Source of the DNA: Terriglobales bacterium | GTDB lineage: Bacteria; Acidobacteriota; Terriglobia; Terriglobales; Acidobacteriaceae | Assembly (NCBI GenBank): GCA_035624455.1 | Contig: DASPRM010000031.1 | Coordinates: 1-48,037, forward strand | Length of the DNA: 48,037 nt | Direction of reading: 5' to 3' | In this document: positions 1 through 8,240 of the stretch, piece after piece | How positions within the stretch are numbered: position 1 is the stretch's first letter | Layout of the letters: each line of letters begins with the position of its first letter | Notes under the pieces: model-generated | Database searches by the model: none | What the model saw: the letters and a program-made list of their open reading frames with translations, nothing else | Told to the model about the DNA's origin: nothing | Translations under genes and position numbers: made by a program

Positions 1-1
1 G

Positions 2-2566
2 GCCCAAAACAAGGTAAATCCCGCCGGCCAGATCGGCGGTGAGCCGGTCCCCCAGGGTCAGCAGTTTACGTACAACGTGCGCGCCCCAGGACGCTTGCCC
101 ACAGCTGAGGATTTCAACGAGATTGTCGTCCGCGCCCAGCCCGACGGCTCCGTATTGCGCCTCAAAGACGTGGCGCGCGTGGACTTGGGATCGCAATACT
201 ATTCCTACCTCGCCCGCCTGGGAACCGCGGGACAGAATAAGCCCGCCCAGCCTGCGGCTCTGATCGCTCTTTATCTCACCCCCGGCAGCAACGCCCTGCA
301 GACACGAGATAACGTCCTCAAAATGATGGATGAGGCGAAGAGCCGGTTCCCACAAGGACTGGAGTACATCGTAGCGCTCGATACCACCCTCGCCGTCAGG
401 GCGGGCATAGACGAAATCTACAAAACTCTCCTGGAAGCGTTGGTCCTGGTCATCCTCGTCGTCTACATCTTTCTCCAGGGGTGGAGAGCAACGCTGATTC
501 CGCTGCTCGCTGTTCCGGTCTCGTTGATCGGAACCTTTGTCGTTTTTCCGATGCTTGGCTTCTCCATCAACACCCTGTCGCTTTTTGGACTCGTGCTCGC
601 CATTGGACTGGTCGTCGACGATGCCATCGTAGTGGTAGAGGCTGTGGAGCATCACATCGAACACGGACTCTCACCGCACGACGCGACCGTAAAGGCGATG
701 GAGGAGGTTTCCGGACCGGTCATAGCCATCGCCCTCATTTTGGCCGCCGTGTTTGTACCCACGGCTTTCGTTCCCGGTATCACCGGCCAGCTCTATAAGC
801 AATTCGCTGTGACCATCGCAATTTCGGTGCTTTTTTCCGCATTCAACGCTCTTACGCTGAGTCCGGCGCTCTCGGCCTTGCTGCTGAAGCCGAGAAAACC
901 TGCGCGGGGACCTTTGGGAGCATTTTTCCGCTGGTTCAACCGTGTATTCGGGCGCGCCACGGACGGTTATGTGAGCTGGTGCGGGCACCTGATCCACAAA
1001 GCCGGCTTTGCCTTCTTGTTGCTCGGTCTCCTGACCCTGGGCGCGGGATTTTTCGGCAAGAGAATCCCCGGAAGCTTTCTGCCCGATGAAGACCAGGGAT
1101 ACCTTTATGCCGGCCTCCAGTTGCCTGAAGCTTCTTCCCTGCAACGCTCTTCCGAAGCTGCCCGCGAAGTCGAGAAAGTGCTGATGGCGACCCCGGGCGT
1201 TGAGTATGTCAGCTCCGTTATGGGATACAGCTTGTTGAGCGGTGTCAACGCTACATACAGCTCATTTTTTTTCGTTTCCTTGAAGCCATGGGAGGAACGC
1301 AAGACCCCCGAGACCAGCTACGCAGGCATTAAGGCTCATCTGCAGCGAGAGCTCTCCAAGCTTCCCGGGGGAATTGCTTTCTCGTTCCCGCCGCCTGCTA
1401 TCCCGGGCGTGGGAACCTCGGGCGGCGCAACCTTCATCTTGGAAGACCGTTCTGGACAGGGCATCGATTTCCTAGCCAAGAATGCTCAGCTATTTGTGTC
1501 CGAAGCGCGCAAACGCCCCGAACTGGCGGGTGTCATGACTACTGCCCTGTTCGGTGTTCCCCAGGTTGGAGTCAAGGTGGATAACGCCAAGGCTATGACT
1601 CAGCAGATCCCGCTCAACAACCTGTACGAAACCGTGCAGACCTTTATGGGCGGATCACTGATCAACTTCTTCAATCGCTTCGGCCTGCAATGGCAGGTTT
1701 ATGTCCAGGCCGATGGTGATTTCCGCACCAGGGCGGAAAATCTCGGCAAGTTCTATGTTCGGAACAATTCTGGGGAAATGGTGCCGCTGAGTACGTTAAC
1801 GAGTACTTATCCCCGCAGCGGCGCAGAGTTCGTTATGCGCTACAACCTGTTCAACTGCGTGCAGATTAATGCTTCGGCCGCACCCGGCTATAGTTCCGGG
1901 CAGGCCATGGCGGCGCTGGAGGACGTTTTCCATAAGTCAATGCCCGGCCAGATGGGCTTCGATTACATGGGCATGTCGTACCAGGAGCAAAAGGCCGCGC
2001 AGGGAATATCGCCCGGTGTGATTTTTGGTCTGGCATTCTTCGTCGTCTTCCTGATCATGGCTGCGCAATATGAGAGCTGGACGCTTCCCTTCAGCGTATT
2101 GCTGGGCGTTCCTATTGCCGTCTTCGGCGCCTTTATGACGCTTTACTTCCGGCGCCTCGACAACGATGTGTACGCGCAGATCGGTCTGGTCATGTTGATC
2201 GGACTGTCCGCCAAAAATGCCATTCTGATCGTGGAATTCGCCAAGCTCGAATACGACAAGGGCAAGCCCTTGACGGAGGCGGCTCTGACTGGCGCCAGGC
2301 TGAGGCTGCGCCCAATCCTGATGACTGCATTTGCTTTCATTCTGGGCTGCGTGCCGCTGTGGACGGCGTCTGGTGCTGGCGCTGTTTCCCGCCAGGTTCT
2401 GGGAACGACAGTAATCGGCGGCATGCTCGCGGCTTCGATAATCGCAATATTCTTCATCCCCGTCTCTTTTGATGTCGTTGAACGCTTCGGCCACTGGATT
2501 GGAGGCAAGAAGAAAGAACCGCATCCAGTTGCAGTGGTTCCAGAAGCAGCAGCGGGCGATGACTAG
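2..2566 (+). CDS. RND multidrug efflux transporter, HAE1/AcrB type (5' end outside window)
   Basis: Inner-membrane proton-driven pump subunit of a tripartite efflux system. The reading frame is open from the first bases, so about 215 N-terminal residues of a roughly 1050-residue family are missing. The visible part starts in the porter domain with the PAGQIGG stretch that AcrB homologues have near residue 215. The TM4 motif GLVVDDAIVVVE (Asp pair encoded at 617-622) and the TM10 motif GLSAKNAILIVEFAK (Lys) supply the proton-relay residues, which suggests an active pump. The KRIPGSFLPDEDQGY segment opens the second porter half. The C-terminus is a short basic and acidic tail. The outer-membrane factor gene starts 78 bp downstream on the same strand, which implies one operon; the adaptor is probably upstream of the window. 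HAE1 membership is clear from the motifs, the substrate is not. Confidence 0.95.
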   Translation, partial: AQNKVNPAGQIGGEPVPQGQQFTYNVRAPGRLPTAEDFNEIVVRAQPDGSVLRLKDVARVDLGSQYYSYLARLGTAGQNKPAQPAALIALYLTPGSNALQTRDNVLKMMDEAKSRFPQGLEYIVALDTTLAVRAGIDEIYKTLLEALVLVILVVYIFLQGWRATLIPLLAVPVSLIGTFVVFPMLGFSINTLSLFGLVLAIGLVVDDAIVVVEAVEHHIEHGLSPHDATVKAMEEVSGPVIAIALILAAVFVPTAFVPGITGQLYKQFAVTIAISVLFSAFNALTLSPALSALLLKPRKPARGPLGAFFRWFNRVFGRATDGYVSWCGHLIHKAGFAFLLLGLLTLGAGFFGKRIPGSFLPDEDQGYLYAGLQLPEASSLQRSSEAAREVEKVLMATPGVEYVSSVMGYSLLSGVNATYSSFFFVSLKPWEERKTPETSYAGIKAHLQRELSKLPGGIAFSFPPPAIPGVGTSGGATFILEDRSGQGIDFLAKNAQLFVSEARKRPELAGVMTTALFGVPQVGVKVDNAKAMTQQIPLNNLYETVQTFMGGSLINFFNRFGLQWQVYVQADGDFRTRAENLGKFYVRNNSGEMVPLSTLTSTYPRSGAEFVMRYNLFNCVQINASAAPGYSSGQAMAALEDVFHKSMPGQMGFDYMGMSYQEQKAAQGISPGVIFGLAFFVVFLIMAAQYESWTLPFSVLLGVPIAVFGAFMTLYFRRLDNDVYAQIGLVMLIGLSAKNAILIVEFAKLEYDKGKPLTEAALTGARLRLRPILMTAFAFILGCVPLWTASGAGAVSRQVLGTTVIGGMLAASIIAIFFIPVSFDVVERFGHWIGGKKKEPHPVAVVPEAAAGDD

Positions 2567-2644
2567 GACACTTCTCATGCGGCTGGCACTGCAGTGGACT
2601 TCAACCCGCAAAACGTACTTTCTGACTCGACGGGAGGGACCGGC

Positions 2645-4039
2645 ATGATCACCAGGCTCTCGCTCCTCGCGATTGTGCTTCTATTCTTGACAGGATGCAC
2701 TGTGGGTCCGAACTACAAGCGTCCTCCGGTCACTGTCCCTGATAATTACCGCGGGCTTGCCCCAGATGCTGGCCCGCAGACCGCTGCCTCGCTCGGCGAA
2801 GAAAAATGGTGGACGGTTTTCCAGGACGCACAATTGCAGGCCCTGATCCGGGAAGCTCTGGTTAACAACTACGACGTTCGCATCGCCGCTGCCCGTGTTC
2901 TGCAGGCTCAGGCCGTCCTCGGCATCACGCGCGCAGATCAATACCCAACGATCTCAGGGGGAGCAAGCGCCTCCAATGTTCGCCTTCCTCAGAGCAAGCA
3001 ATTCCCCGCTATCGAGACCAGCGCGAACCAGGTCAACCTGTCACTATTTTGGGAACTGGACTTCTGGGGCAAGTACCGCAGGGCTACAGAATCAGCGCGA
3101 GCCAGTTTGTTGGCGACCGAGTGGGGCCAGAAGGCCGTGATCTCAACGCTCGTCAGCAATGTGGCCACCGCATATTTCCAGTTACTTGAGCTCGACTTGG
3201 AAATGGAGATCTCGCGGCGCACGCTCGCCTCGCGTCAGGAGTCGCTACGCCTGGTTCAGATACGTCAAAAGGGAGGTACGACCGCACTGATCGACGTCCG
3301 CCAGTCCGAGCAATTGGTTTATACAGCCGCGGCCTCTATACCTGACCTGGAACGTCGCATTGAACAGCAGGAGAATTTCATCAGCATTTTGCTGGGCAAG
3401 AATCCAGCTCCCGTAACTCGCGGAAAACCCTTGGTTGAGAATGTTATTCTGCCAATAGTTCCCGCCGGCCTGCCATCTTCTCTATTGGAGAGGCGGCCTG
3501 ATATCCAATCCGCAGAGCAGCAACTGGCCGCCGCCAATGCACAGATCGGTGTTGCCAAAGCGCAATTTTTCCCACAGATCACCTTAACTGCTACAGCCGG
3601 ATATCAGAGTTCAGCCTTAACAAGTCTGTTCACGGGCCCTGCCGGGCTTTGGAATTTCGGGGGACAGTTAGCTCAGCCCATTTTCACCGGTGGTAGGCTC
3701 CGTTCCAACCTAAGATTGAGTGAAGCACAGCAGCAGCAAGCCGTCCTCTTTTACCAGCAATCTATCCAGTCCGCTTTTCGCGAGGTTTCGGACTCGCTGG
3801 TGGCGTACCGCAAGAATCAGGAATTCCGTCAACAGCAGTCTCTGGTAACCGCCGCGGCGGAAGATGCGACGCGACTCGCCAACGTCCGTTACCGCGGCGG
3901 CGTCACCAGCTACCTTGAGGTTTTGGACCAGGATACGCGCTATTTCGATGCTCAAATCGCCCTGGCGCAGGCAGATTTCAACGAACGGCTGGCCTTGGTC
4001 CAACTCTACAATGCCCTGGGTGGCGGCTGGCAGCAGTAG
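2645..4039 (+). CDS. Outer-membrane efflux lipoprotein, TolC/OprM (NodT) family
   Basis: Outer-membrane channel of the tripartite pump, partner of the RND gene just upstream. At 464 aa it has the normal length for OprM-type factors. The start is ATG 2645, preceded by GGGAGG with a 6-nt spacer; an earlier in-frame start would spoil the signal peptide. The N-terminus is a lipoprotein signal with lipobox LTGC, followed by the family hallmark TVGPNYKRPPV. Two OEP repeats follow (about residues 60-245 and 270-455), the second with ERRPDIQSAEQQLAAANAQIG, PQITLTA and FTGGRLRSNLR, typical of NodT-family proteins. It is likely lipid-anchored and trimeric, spanning outer membrane and periplasm. Substrate is unknown. 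Confidence 0.94.
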   Translation: MITRLSLLAIVLLFLTGCTVGPNYKRPPVTVPDNYRGLAPDAGPQTAASLGEEKWWTVFQDAQLQALIREALVNNYDVRIAAARVLQAQAVLGITRADQYPTISGGASASNVRLPQSKQFPAIETSANQVNLSLFWELDFWGKYRRATESARASLLATEWGQKAVISTLVSNVATAYFQLLELDLEMEISRRTLASRQESLRLVQIRQKGGTTALIDVRQSEQLVYTAAASIPDLERRIEQQENFISILLGKNPAPVTRGKPLVENVILPIVPAGLPSSLLERRPDIQSAEQQLAAANAQIGVAKAQFFPQITLTATAGYQSSALTSLFTGPAGLWNFGGQLAQPIFTGGRLRSNLRLSEAQQQQAVLFYQQSIQSAFREVSDSLVAYRKNQEFRQQQSLVTAAAEDATRLANVRYRGGVTSYLEVLDQDTRYFDAQIALAQADFNERLALVQLYNALGGGWQQ

Positions 4040-4131
4040 GCTGGAACTGTTGGTCAATTGCTTTCGGTTTTCGATGTACCCGATGCGAGAACGTGACCGG
4101 GTTGGGCCCGCTCAGGTATCCTGTTCAACCG

Positions 4132-4614
4132 ATGTTACATCTTGTGTTCGCAGCCCTTGCTCTCGCCGCGCTCTGCGCTGCGCAAACGACACCTTCCAAG
4201 CCAAAGGAGTCAGCCGTGGCTCACCGCGCCACCGGGACCTTTGAGGTCAAGATCGCGCCGCTCGAACCGTACTACAAAGATGACAAAACGCTCACGCGCT
4301 TCTCGCTCGACAAGCAATTCCACGGCGACCTTGAGGCCACCAGCAAGGGAGAGATGCTCAGCGCCGGGAATCCGGCCGCGTCGGCGGGAGCCGTGGCCAT
4401 GGAGAAGGTCAACGGCAGGTTGAACGGCCGCAGCGGCAGCTTCGTCCTTCAGCACAACGGCACGATGGAAGATGGAACTCCGACTGGCTGGACTATCGTG
4501 GTGACACCCGGCTCGGGCGCGGGCGAGCTGGCTGGCATCAAAGGCAAGATGCAGATCATCATTGAAGGTGGCAAGCACTCCTACGTCTTCGACTACACAT
4601 TGCCGGAAAAGTAG
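4132..4614 (+). CDS. Secreted DUF3224-family protein
   Basis: 160 aa. ATG 4132 is preferred because it gives a clean signal peptide (MLHLVFAALALAALCAAQ); a GTG at 4093 would add 13 residues. The body matches my knowledge of the DUF3224 family: ATGTFEVKIAPLEPY near the start, then DKQFHGDLEATSKGEML, SGSFVLQHNGTM, GSGAGELAGIKGKMQI and a closing HSYVFDYTL. Family members are small beta-rich proteins without an established function. It lies on the same strand 92 bp after the efflux operon and convergent to the next gene. No strong Shine-Dalgarno is visible. Family call is good, biological role unknown. Confidence 0.8.
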   Translation: MLHLVFAALALAALCAAQTTPSKPKESAVAHRATGTFEVKIAPLEPYYKDDKTLTRFSLDKQFHGDLEATSKGEMLSAGNPAASAGAVAMEKVNGRLNGRSGSFVLQHNGTMEDGTPTGWTIVVTPGSGAGELAGIKGKMQIIIEGGKHSYVFDYTLPEK

Positions 4615-4687
4615 CTTGCGATGCCTGTCGCCGCGCCACTTCCTTCCCGGTTCCTGTGACGCGCCCTGGAGAGTGCAGAATCGACCC

Positions 4688-5197
4688 TTACTGCACCAGC
4701 GAGACAGCCTGACTAACGTTAAGCACCACCACCGCGTCCAGTCGCCGGTCTACCTGGAAGAATCGCGCTACTTTTTTCCCGGGCAACACTGTCGCGAAGC
4801 GTTGTGCATACCGCTGCTTGACGGCTAGCTTCTGCTGTTCGATGTTCAGACTTTCATCGGTCATTCGCAGCGCGTCGGAATCGCGCAGGTCGCTGTAGTT
4901 ATCTGCGAATTCGGTTATCAGCGTCACAGTGCGGTCACTTATCTTGCTCAATTCGCTGGCGTACTCGTCGTAAATAGGCCAAAACCCTTGCGCCTCGTCA
5001 TCGGTCAGCTTCATGGCTTTTTCCACCATCGCCTTTCGGTCCGTGCGCACCTGGTCGCGCGTGACTTCGATAGCATCACGATTTCGGCTGGTTAAGTCTC
5101 CGGGGGGATTCACTTGTAGATTCTGGGCGCGTCCCAGGGGAGTAAAGCATAACGCGAGCACCATCAAGCAAATGATGTTGGTTAGTCCTGATTTCAT
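4688..5197 (-). CDS. Small helical periplasmic protein (LTxxQ/Spy-like), unknown function
   Basis: 169 aa. Start ATG 5197 is preceded by GGAGAAGAGG on the minus strand and opens a signal peptide ending LGRAQ. The mature part is helical and charged, with LTDDEAQGFWPIYDEYASEL resembling the LTxxQ helices of Spy/CpxP-type chaperones, and a C-terminal segment GKKVARFFQVDRRLDAVVVL. I do not recognise a characterised orthologue. It is divergent from the MscS gene, and a CTGTCA-type dyad lies 65 bp upstream at 5262-5277. A periplasmic scaffold or chaperone role is inference from the helix pattern only. Confidence 0.7.
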   Translation of the reverse strand: MKSGLTNIICLMVLALCFTPLGRAQNLQVNPPGDLTSRNRDAIEVTRDQVRTDRKAMVEKAMKLTDDEAQGFWPIYDEYASELSKISDRTVTLITEFADNYSDLRDSDALRMTDESLNIEQQKLAVKQRYAQRFATVLPGKKVARFFQVDRRLDAVVVLNVSQAVSLVQ

Positions 5198-5261
5198 ACC
5201 TCTTCTCCAGAATCCTCGATTAGTAATAACAGACACTAACCATCAACCGGTCTCTCCGGGT

Positions 5262-5277
5262 CTGGCAGTTCTGACAG
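5262..5277. promoter_or_regulatory. Operator-like dyad, site 1 (CTGGCA-GTTC-TGACAG)
   Basis: One mismatch to CTGTCA-N4-TGACAG. It sits between the divergent helical periplasmic protein (start 5197) and the MscS channel (start 5349), so it could serve either. It also reads as a 9-bp direct repeat (CTGGCAGTT CTGACAGTT). Confidence 0.6.
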
Positions 5278-5348
5278 TTGTTCGTGGCATTGACGTATCT
5301 TAATTTGTCCAAAGGCACCCGTGTGCTCGCCCTCTAGCATCACGCGCA

Positions 5349-7094
5349 ATGAAAAAGCGGATCTTGAGCCTTTGCTTCACGCTGATTACTTGCCTGCTGC
5401 TGCAAGCCGTCCACACCTTGCCTATGGTGGCGCAGCAACCCTCTCCGCAGCCAACAGCCCCGAATCAGTCCGCAGGCAGCAGGCAAGAATCCGTGAAGGA
5501 GGAGATCGAACAGCCCGGCCAGGTCGAGGTCGAAGGACGTGCCATTCTGACCATATACGAGCCCATTGGCACGCTGACACCCGAGGAGCGCGCGGCTGCT
5601 ATTGCAAGGCGCATCATCTTTCTGGCCGGAGGTAGCGCCTCTCCAGATTCCATCCGCTTGCAGCCACGGGATGCCTGGACCGAGATCATCCTCGACAACA
5701 TGGTGATCATGGCAGTTACCGATGCCGACGCCAAGGCCGCCGGCAAGAAACGGGAGCAACTCGCCTTCGAGGACGAGGAGGCCATCCGCCAGGCCATCCT
5801 GAATTATCGTCGCGAGCATAGCTGGCGCTTGCTCATGAGGGGGATCCTCTATGCTGCCATCGCTAGCGTCATCTTATTTCTCTTGCTCTGGCTTCTCCGG
5901 CGCATACGGTTCGCTCTGCGCGACCGCGTACAACGCCGAATTCAGGCCAGCGCGCAAGTCGAGAAGAAGTCTGCCTGGCATGTTTCCATCGCATATCTCG
6001 GTCCGATGGCCCTAGCCCTGGGAGCTTTTGTTCGCTGGGTTCTGATCCTTGGCTTCATTGAAATCTATTTAACGGTGACCCTCGGCTTCTTCTCTCCCAC
6101 CCGGGAAATATCACACACCGTGACCGGGTGGCTGCTTTCGCAACTGGGCACGATGGGTCGGGCGGCGGTGGATTATCTCCCCAACCTGCTGGTCATCGCC
6201 GTAATCACCCTGATCACCAGCTACGCGATTCGCCTGATCCGGTTGTTTTTCGGTCAGATTCAGAAAGGAGATGTCAAAATTCACGGCTTCTACCCTGACT
6301 GGGCAGAACCCACCGACAAGCTGGTTCGATTGCTCGTCCTTGTCCTCGCGCTCATTGTCGCCTTTCCCTACCTGCCCGGCGCAAAAAGTCCTGCCTTTCA
6401 GGGCATCTCGATATTTCTCGGCGTGCTCCTCTCATTAGGATCATCCTCCGCGGTGGCTAACGCGATCGCCGGAATCATCCTCACTTATATGCGCTCGTTT
6501 CTCGCGGGAGACTGGGTTCAGATCGGCGACACCACTGGCGAAGTGGTCGAAAAGACTCTCCTGGTGACCCGCATTCTTACGCCGAAAGCTGAAATCATCA
6601 CCATCCCCAACGCCACAGTGATGAGTGGGTCGGTGAAGAACTTCAGCGTGCAGGCAAAGAAAACCGGCGTCATCTTTTACACCACGGTCACCATTGGTTA
6701 TGACGCTCCCTGGAGGACTGTGCACCAGCTACTCGTAAGCTCCGCGCTTGCCACAAAACATGTCTTGCCCCAACCCGCTCCTTTCGTCCTGCAAGACCGA
6801 TTGCATGACTTCTACGTCGGCTACGAACTCAATGCCTATACCGATGCTCCCCGCGAGATGCTGAACATATTTTCCGAACTCCACCAGAACATCCAGGACA
6901 AATTCAATGAGGCGGGAGTAGAGATCTGTTCGCCGCACTTCTCCTCCATGCGGGATGGCAACACCATTGCCATCCCAGAGCAATACATCCCAGCCGACTA
7001 CAAGGGGCCGGGATTTCGCCTGAAATTGGTTGAAATCGACGCGAAGAATGGCGCCGCGCTCAACCAGATCCGCAACTCGCAGCAGACTCGCTAG
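5349..7094 (+). CDS. MscS-type mechanosensitive channel with long N-terminal region
   Basis: 581 aa inner-membrane channel that would open under membrane tension and release solutes after osmotic downshock. Residues 1-29 form a signal peptide, followed by a periplasmic region to about 165. Hydrophobic segments lie near 165-186, 214-243, 277-296 and 325-343. The pore-lining helix and MscS beta domain start near 350: SIFLGVLLSLGSSSAVANAI, then FLAGDWVQIGDTTGEVVEK, TRILTPKAEIITIPNATVM and the C-terminal alpha/beta part. It is longer than E. coli MscS (286 aa), closer to MscK-like or large MscS proteins. The Shine-Dalgarno is weak. The upstream region shared with the divergent gene carries site 1. 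Family call is secure. Confidence 0.92.
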   Translation: MKKRILSLCFTLITCLLLQAVHTLPMVAQQPSPQPTAPNQSAGSRQESVKEEIEQPGQVEVEGRAILTIYEPIGTLTPEERAAAIARRIIFLAGGSASPDSIRLQPRDAWTEIILDNMVIMAVTDADAKAAGKKREQLAFEDEEAIRQAILNYRREHSWRLLMRGILYAAIASVILFLLLWLLRRIRFALRDRVQRRIQASAQVEKKSAWHVSIAYLGPMALALGAFVRWVLILGFIEIYLTVTLGFFSPTREISHTVTGWLLSQLGTMGRAAVDYLPNLLVIAVITLITSYAIRLIRLFFGQIQKGDVKIHGFYPDWAEPTDKLVRLLVLVLALIVAFPYLPGAKSPAFQGISIFLGVLLSLGSSSAVANAIAGIILTYMRSFLAGDWVQIGDTTGEVVEKTLLVTRILTPKAEIITIPNATVMSGSVKNFSVQAKKTGVIFYTTVTIGYDAPWRTVHQLLVSSALATKHVLPQPAPFVLQDRLHDFYVGYELNAYTDAPREMLNIFSELHQNIQDKFNEAGVEICSPHFSSMRDGNTIAIPEQYIPADYKGPGFRLKLVEIDAKNGAALNQIRNSQQTR

Positions 7095-7164
7095 TAGTGA
7101 CCTCACGTCCTCTCTCCAGCGACTCCCGGCAGACTCGATCCGATCCCGAACATCCGCTATATCA

Positions 7165-7180
7165 CTGTTTCTTTTGACAG
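7165..7180. promoter_or_regulatory. Operator-like dyad, site 2 (CTGTTT-CTTT-TGACAG)
   Basis: Two mismatches, both in the left half. It lies 121 bp before the ppk2 start in the 206-bp gap between MscS and ppk2. It contains TTGACA (7174-7179), which could also be a -35 box, but I see no good -10 at 16-18 bp. Confidence 0.5.
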
Positions 7181-7300
7181 TATCCGCTGCCTCCCCGACC
7201 GAATATGCTCGCAATATCCAATGAGGACAAGTGTGATCGGCGTTCAGGACTGCAAATTCGGCGCCGACGGTTACCTTTGCTCTGGGAGGAGTGATTGCTC

Positions 7301-8122
7301 ATGGCCAACAATGAGACCAAGAATGAAACCAAGAATGGTGCCGATGGCTTAAGCAATAAGCAGTACATGAAGGAGCTCAGGCGCCTTCAGGCGGAGCTAT
7401 GCAAACTTCAGGATTGGGTCAAATACAAGGGCCTGCGTGTGATCGTCGTGTTTGAGGGCCGCGATGCCGCCGGCAAGGGCGGCACCATACGCGCCCTCAC
7501 CGAACGCGTCAGCCCACGGATATTTCGTGCGGTCGCACTACCGGCTCCCTCCGACCGCGAAAAAACTCAGATGTACATGCAGCGCTACATGCACCAGTTT
7601 CCCGCAGCCGGCGAGATCGTGATCTTTGACCGCAGTTGGTACAACCGGGCTGGCGTAGAACATGTGATGGGGTTCTGCACCAAGGAACAGCATCGCCGTT
7701 TTCTCGATCTTTGCCCGCTGATGGAAAAGACCATCCTCGATGCCGGCATCATTCTCATCAAATATTGGCTAGAAGTGGGGAAAAAGGAACAGCAACGCCG
7801 CTTCGAGGCGCGTATCAAGGACCCCCTACGCCAGTGGAAGCTGAGCCCCATGGACCTGGAATCCTTTCGCCGCTGGTATGACTACTCGCGCGCACGCGAC
7901 ATGATGCTGAAAGCCACCGACAGCAAGCACGCTCCCTGGTACATCGTTCGCTCCGACGATAAGAAGAAGGCTCGGCTCAACTGCATCTCACATTTTTTGA
8001 GTCTGATCCCCTACAAGAAAGTTCCGCGAGAGAAGGTGAAATTGCCGGCGCGGGAGAACGCAGGCCACTACGACGATCAAGCCTCACTCAAGGGAAGGCG
8101 CTTCATTCCTGAGAAATACTGA
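7301..8122 (+). CDS. ppk2: Polyphosphate kinase 2 family protein
   Basis: 273 aa cytoplasmic enzyme that transfers phosphate between polyphosphate and nucleotides, usually NDP to NTP in this single-domain type. Visible motifs: Walker A in FEGRDAAGKGGTIRAL (residues 51-66), the PPK2 Walker B FDRSWYNRAGVEHVMGF (109-125), and the lid region RRFEARIKDPLRQWKLSPMD. The tail DDKKKARLNCISHFLSLIPY is also typical. Length matches one-domain (class I-like) PPK2; NDP versus NMP preference cannot be read safely. ATG 7301 follows GGGAGGA with a 10-nt spacer, and a TTG at 7295 is a possible alternative. It heads a same-strand run with SulP, VIT1/CCC1 and an outer-membrane protein. Site 2 is upstream. Confidence 0.93.
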   Translation: MANNETKNETKNGADGLSNKQYMKELRRLQAELCKLQDWVKYKGLRVIVVFEGRDAAGKGGTIRALTERVSPRIFRAVALPAPSDREKTQMYMQRYMHQFPAAGEIVIFDRSWYNRAGVEHVMGFCTKEQHRRFLDLCPLMEKTILDAGIILIKYWLEVGKKEQQRRFEARIKDPLRQWKLSPMDLESFRRWYDYSRARDMMLKATDSKHAPWYIVRSDDKKKARLNCISHFLSLIPYKKVPREKVKLPARENAGHYDDQASLKGRRFIPEKY

Positions 8123-8240
8123 TTTGTATTTGGTAGCGATTCGATTCCTGCTCCGTTTTGGCATACCGGGAAGGATTGCGAAGCCCCACGCGTCACCCGG
8201 CGGCGCGACTTGCTGATTCCGAGGAAGGCCGAGCGAACCT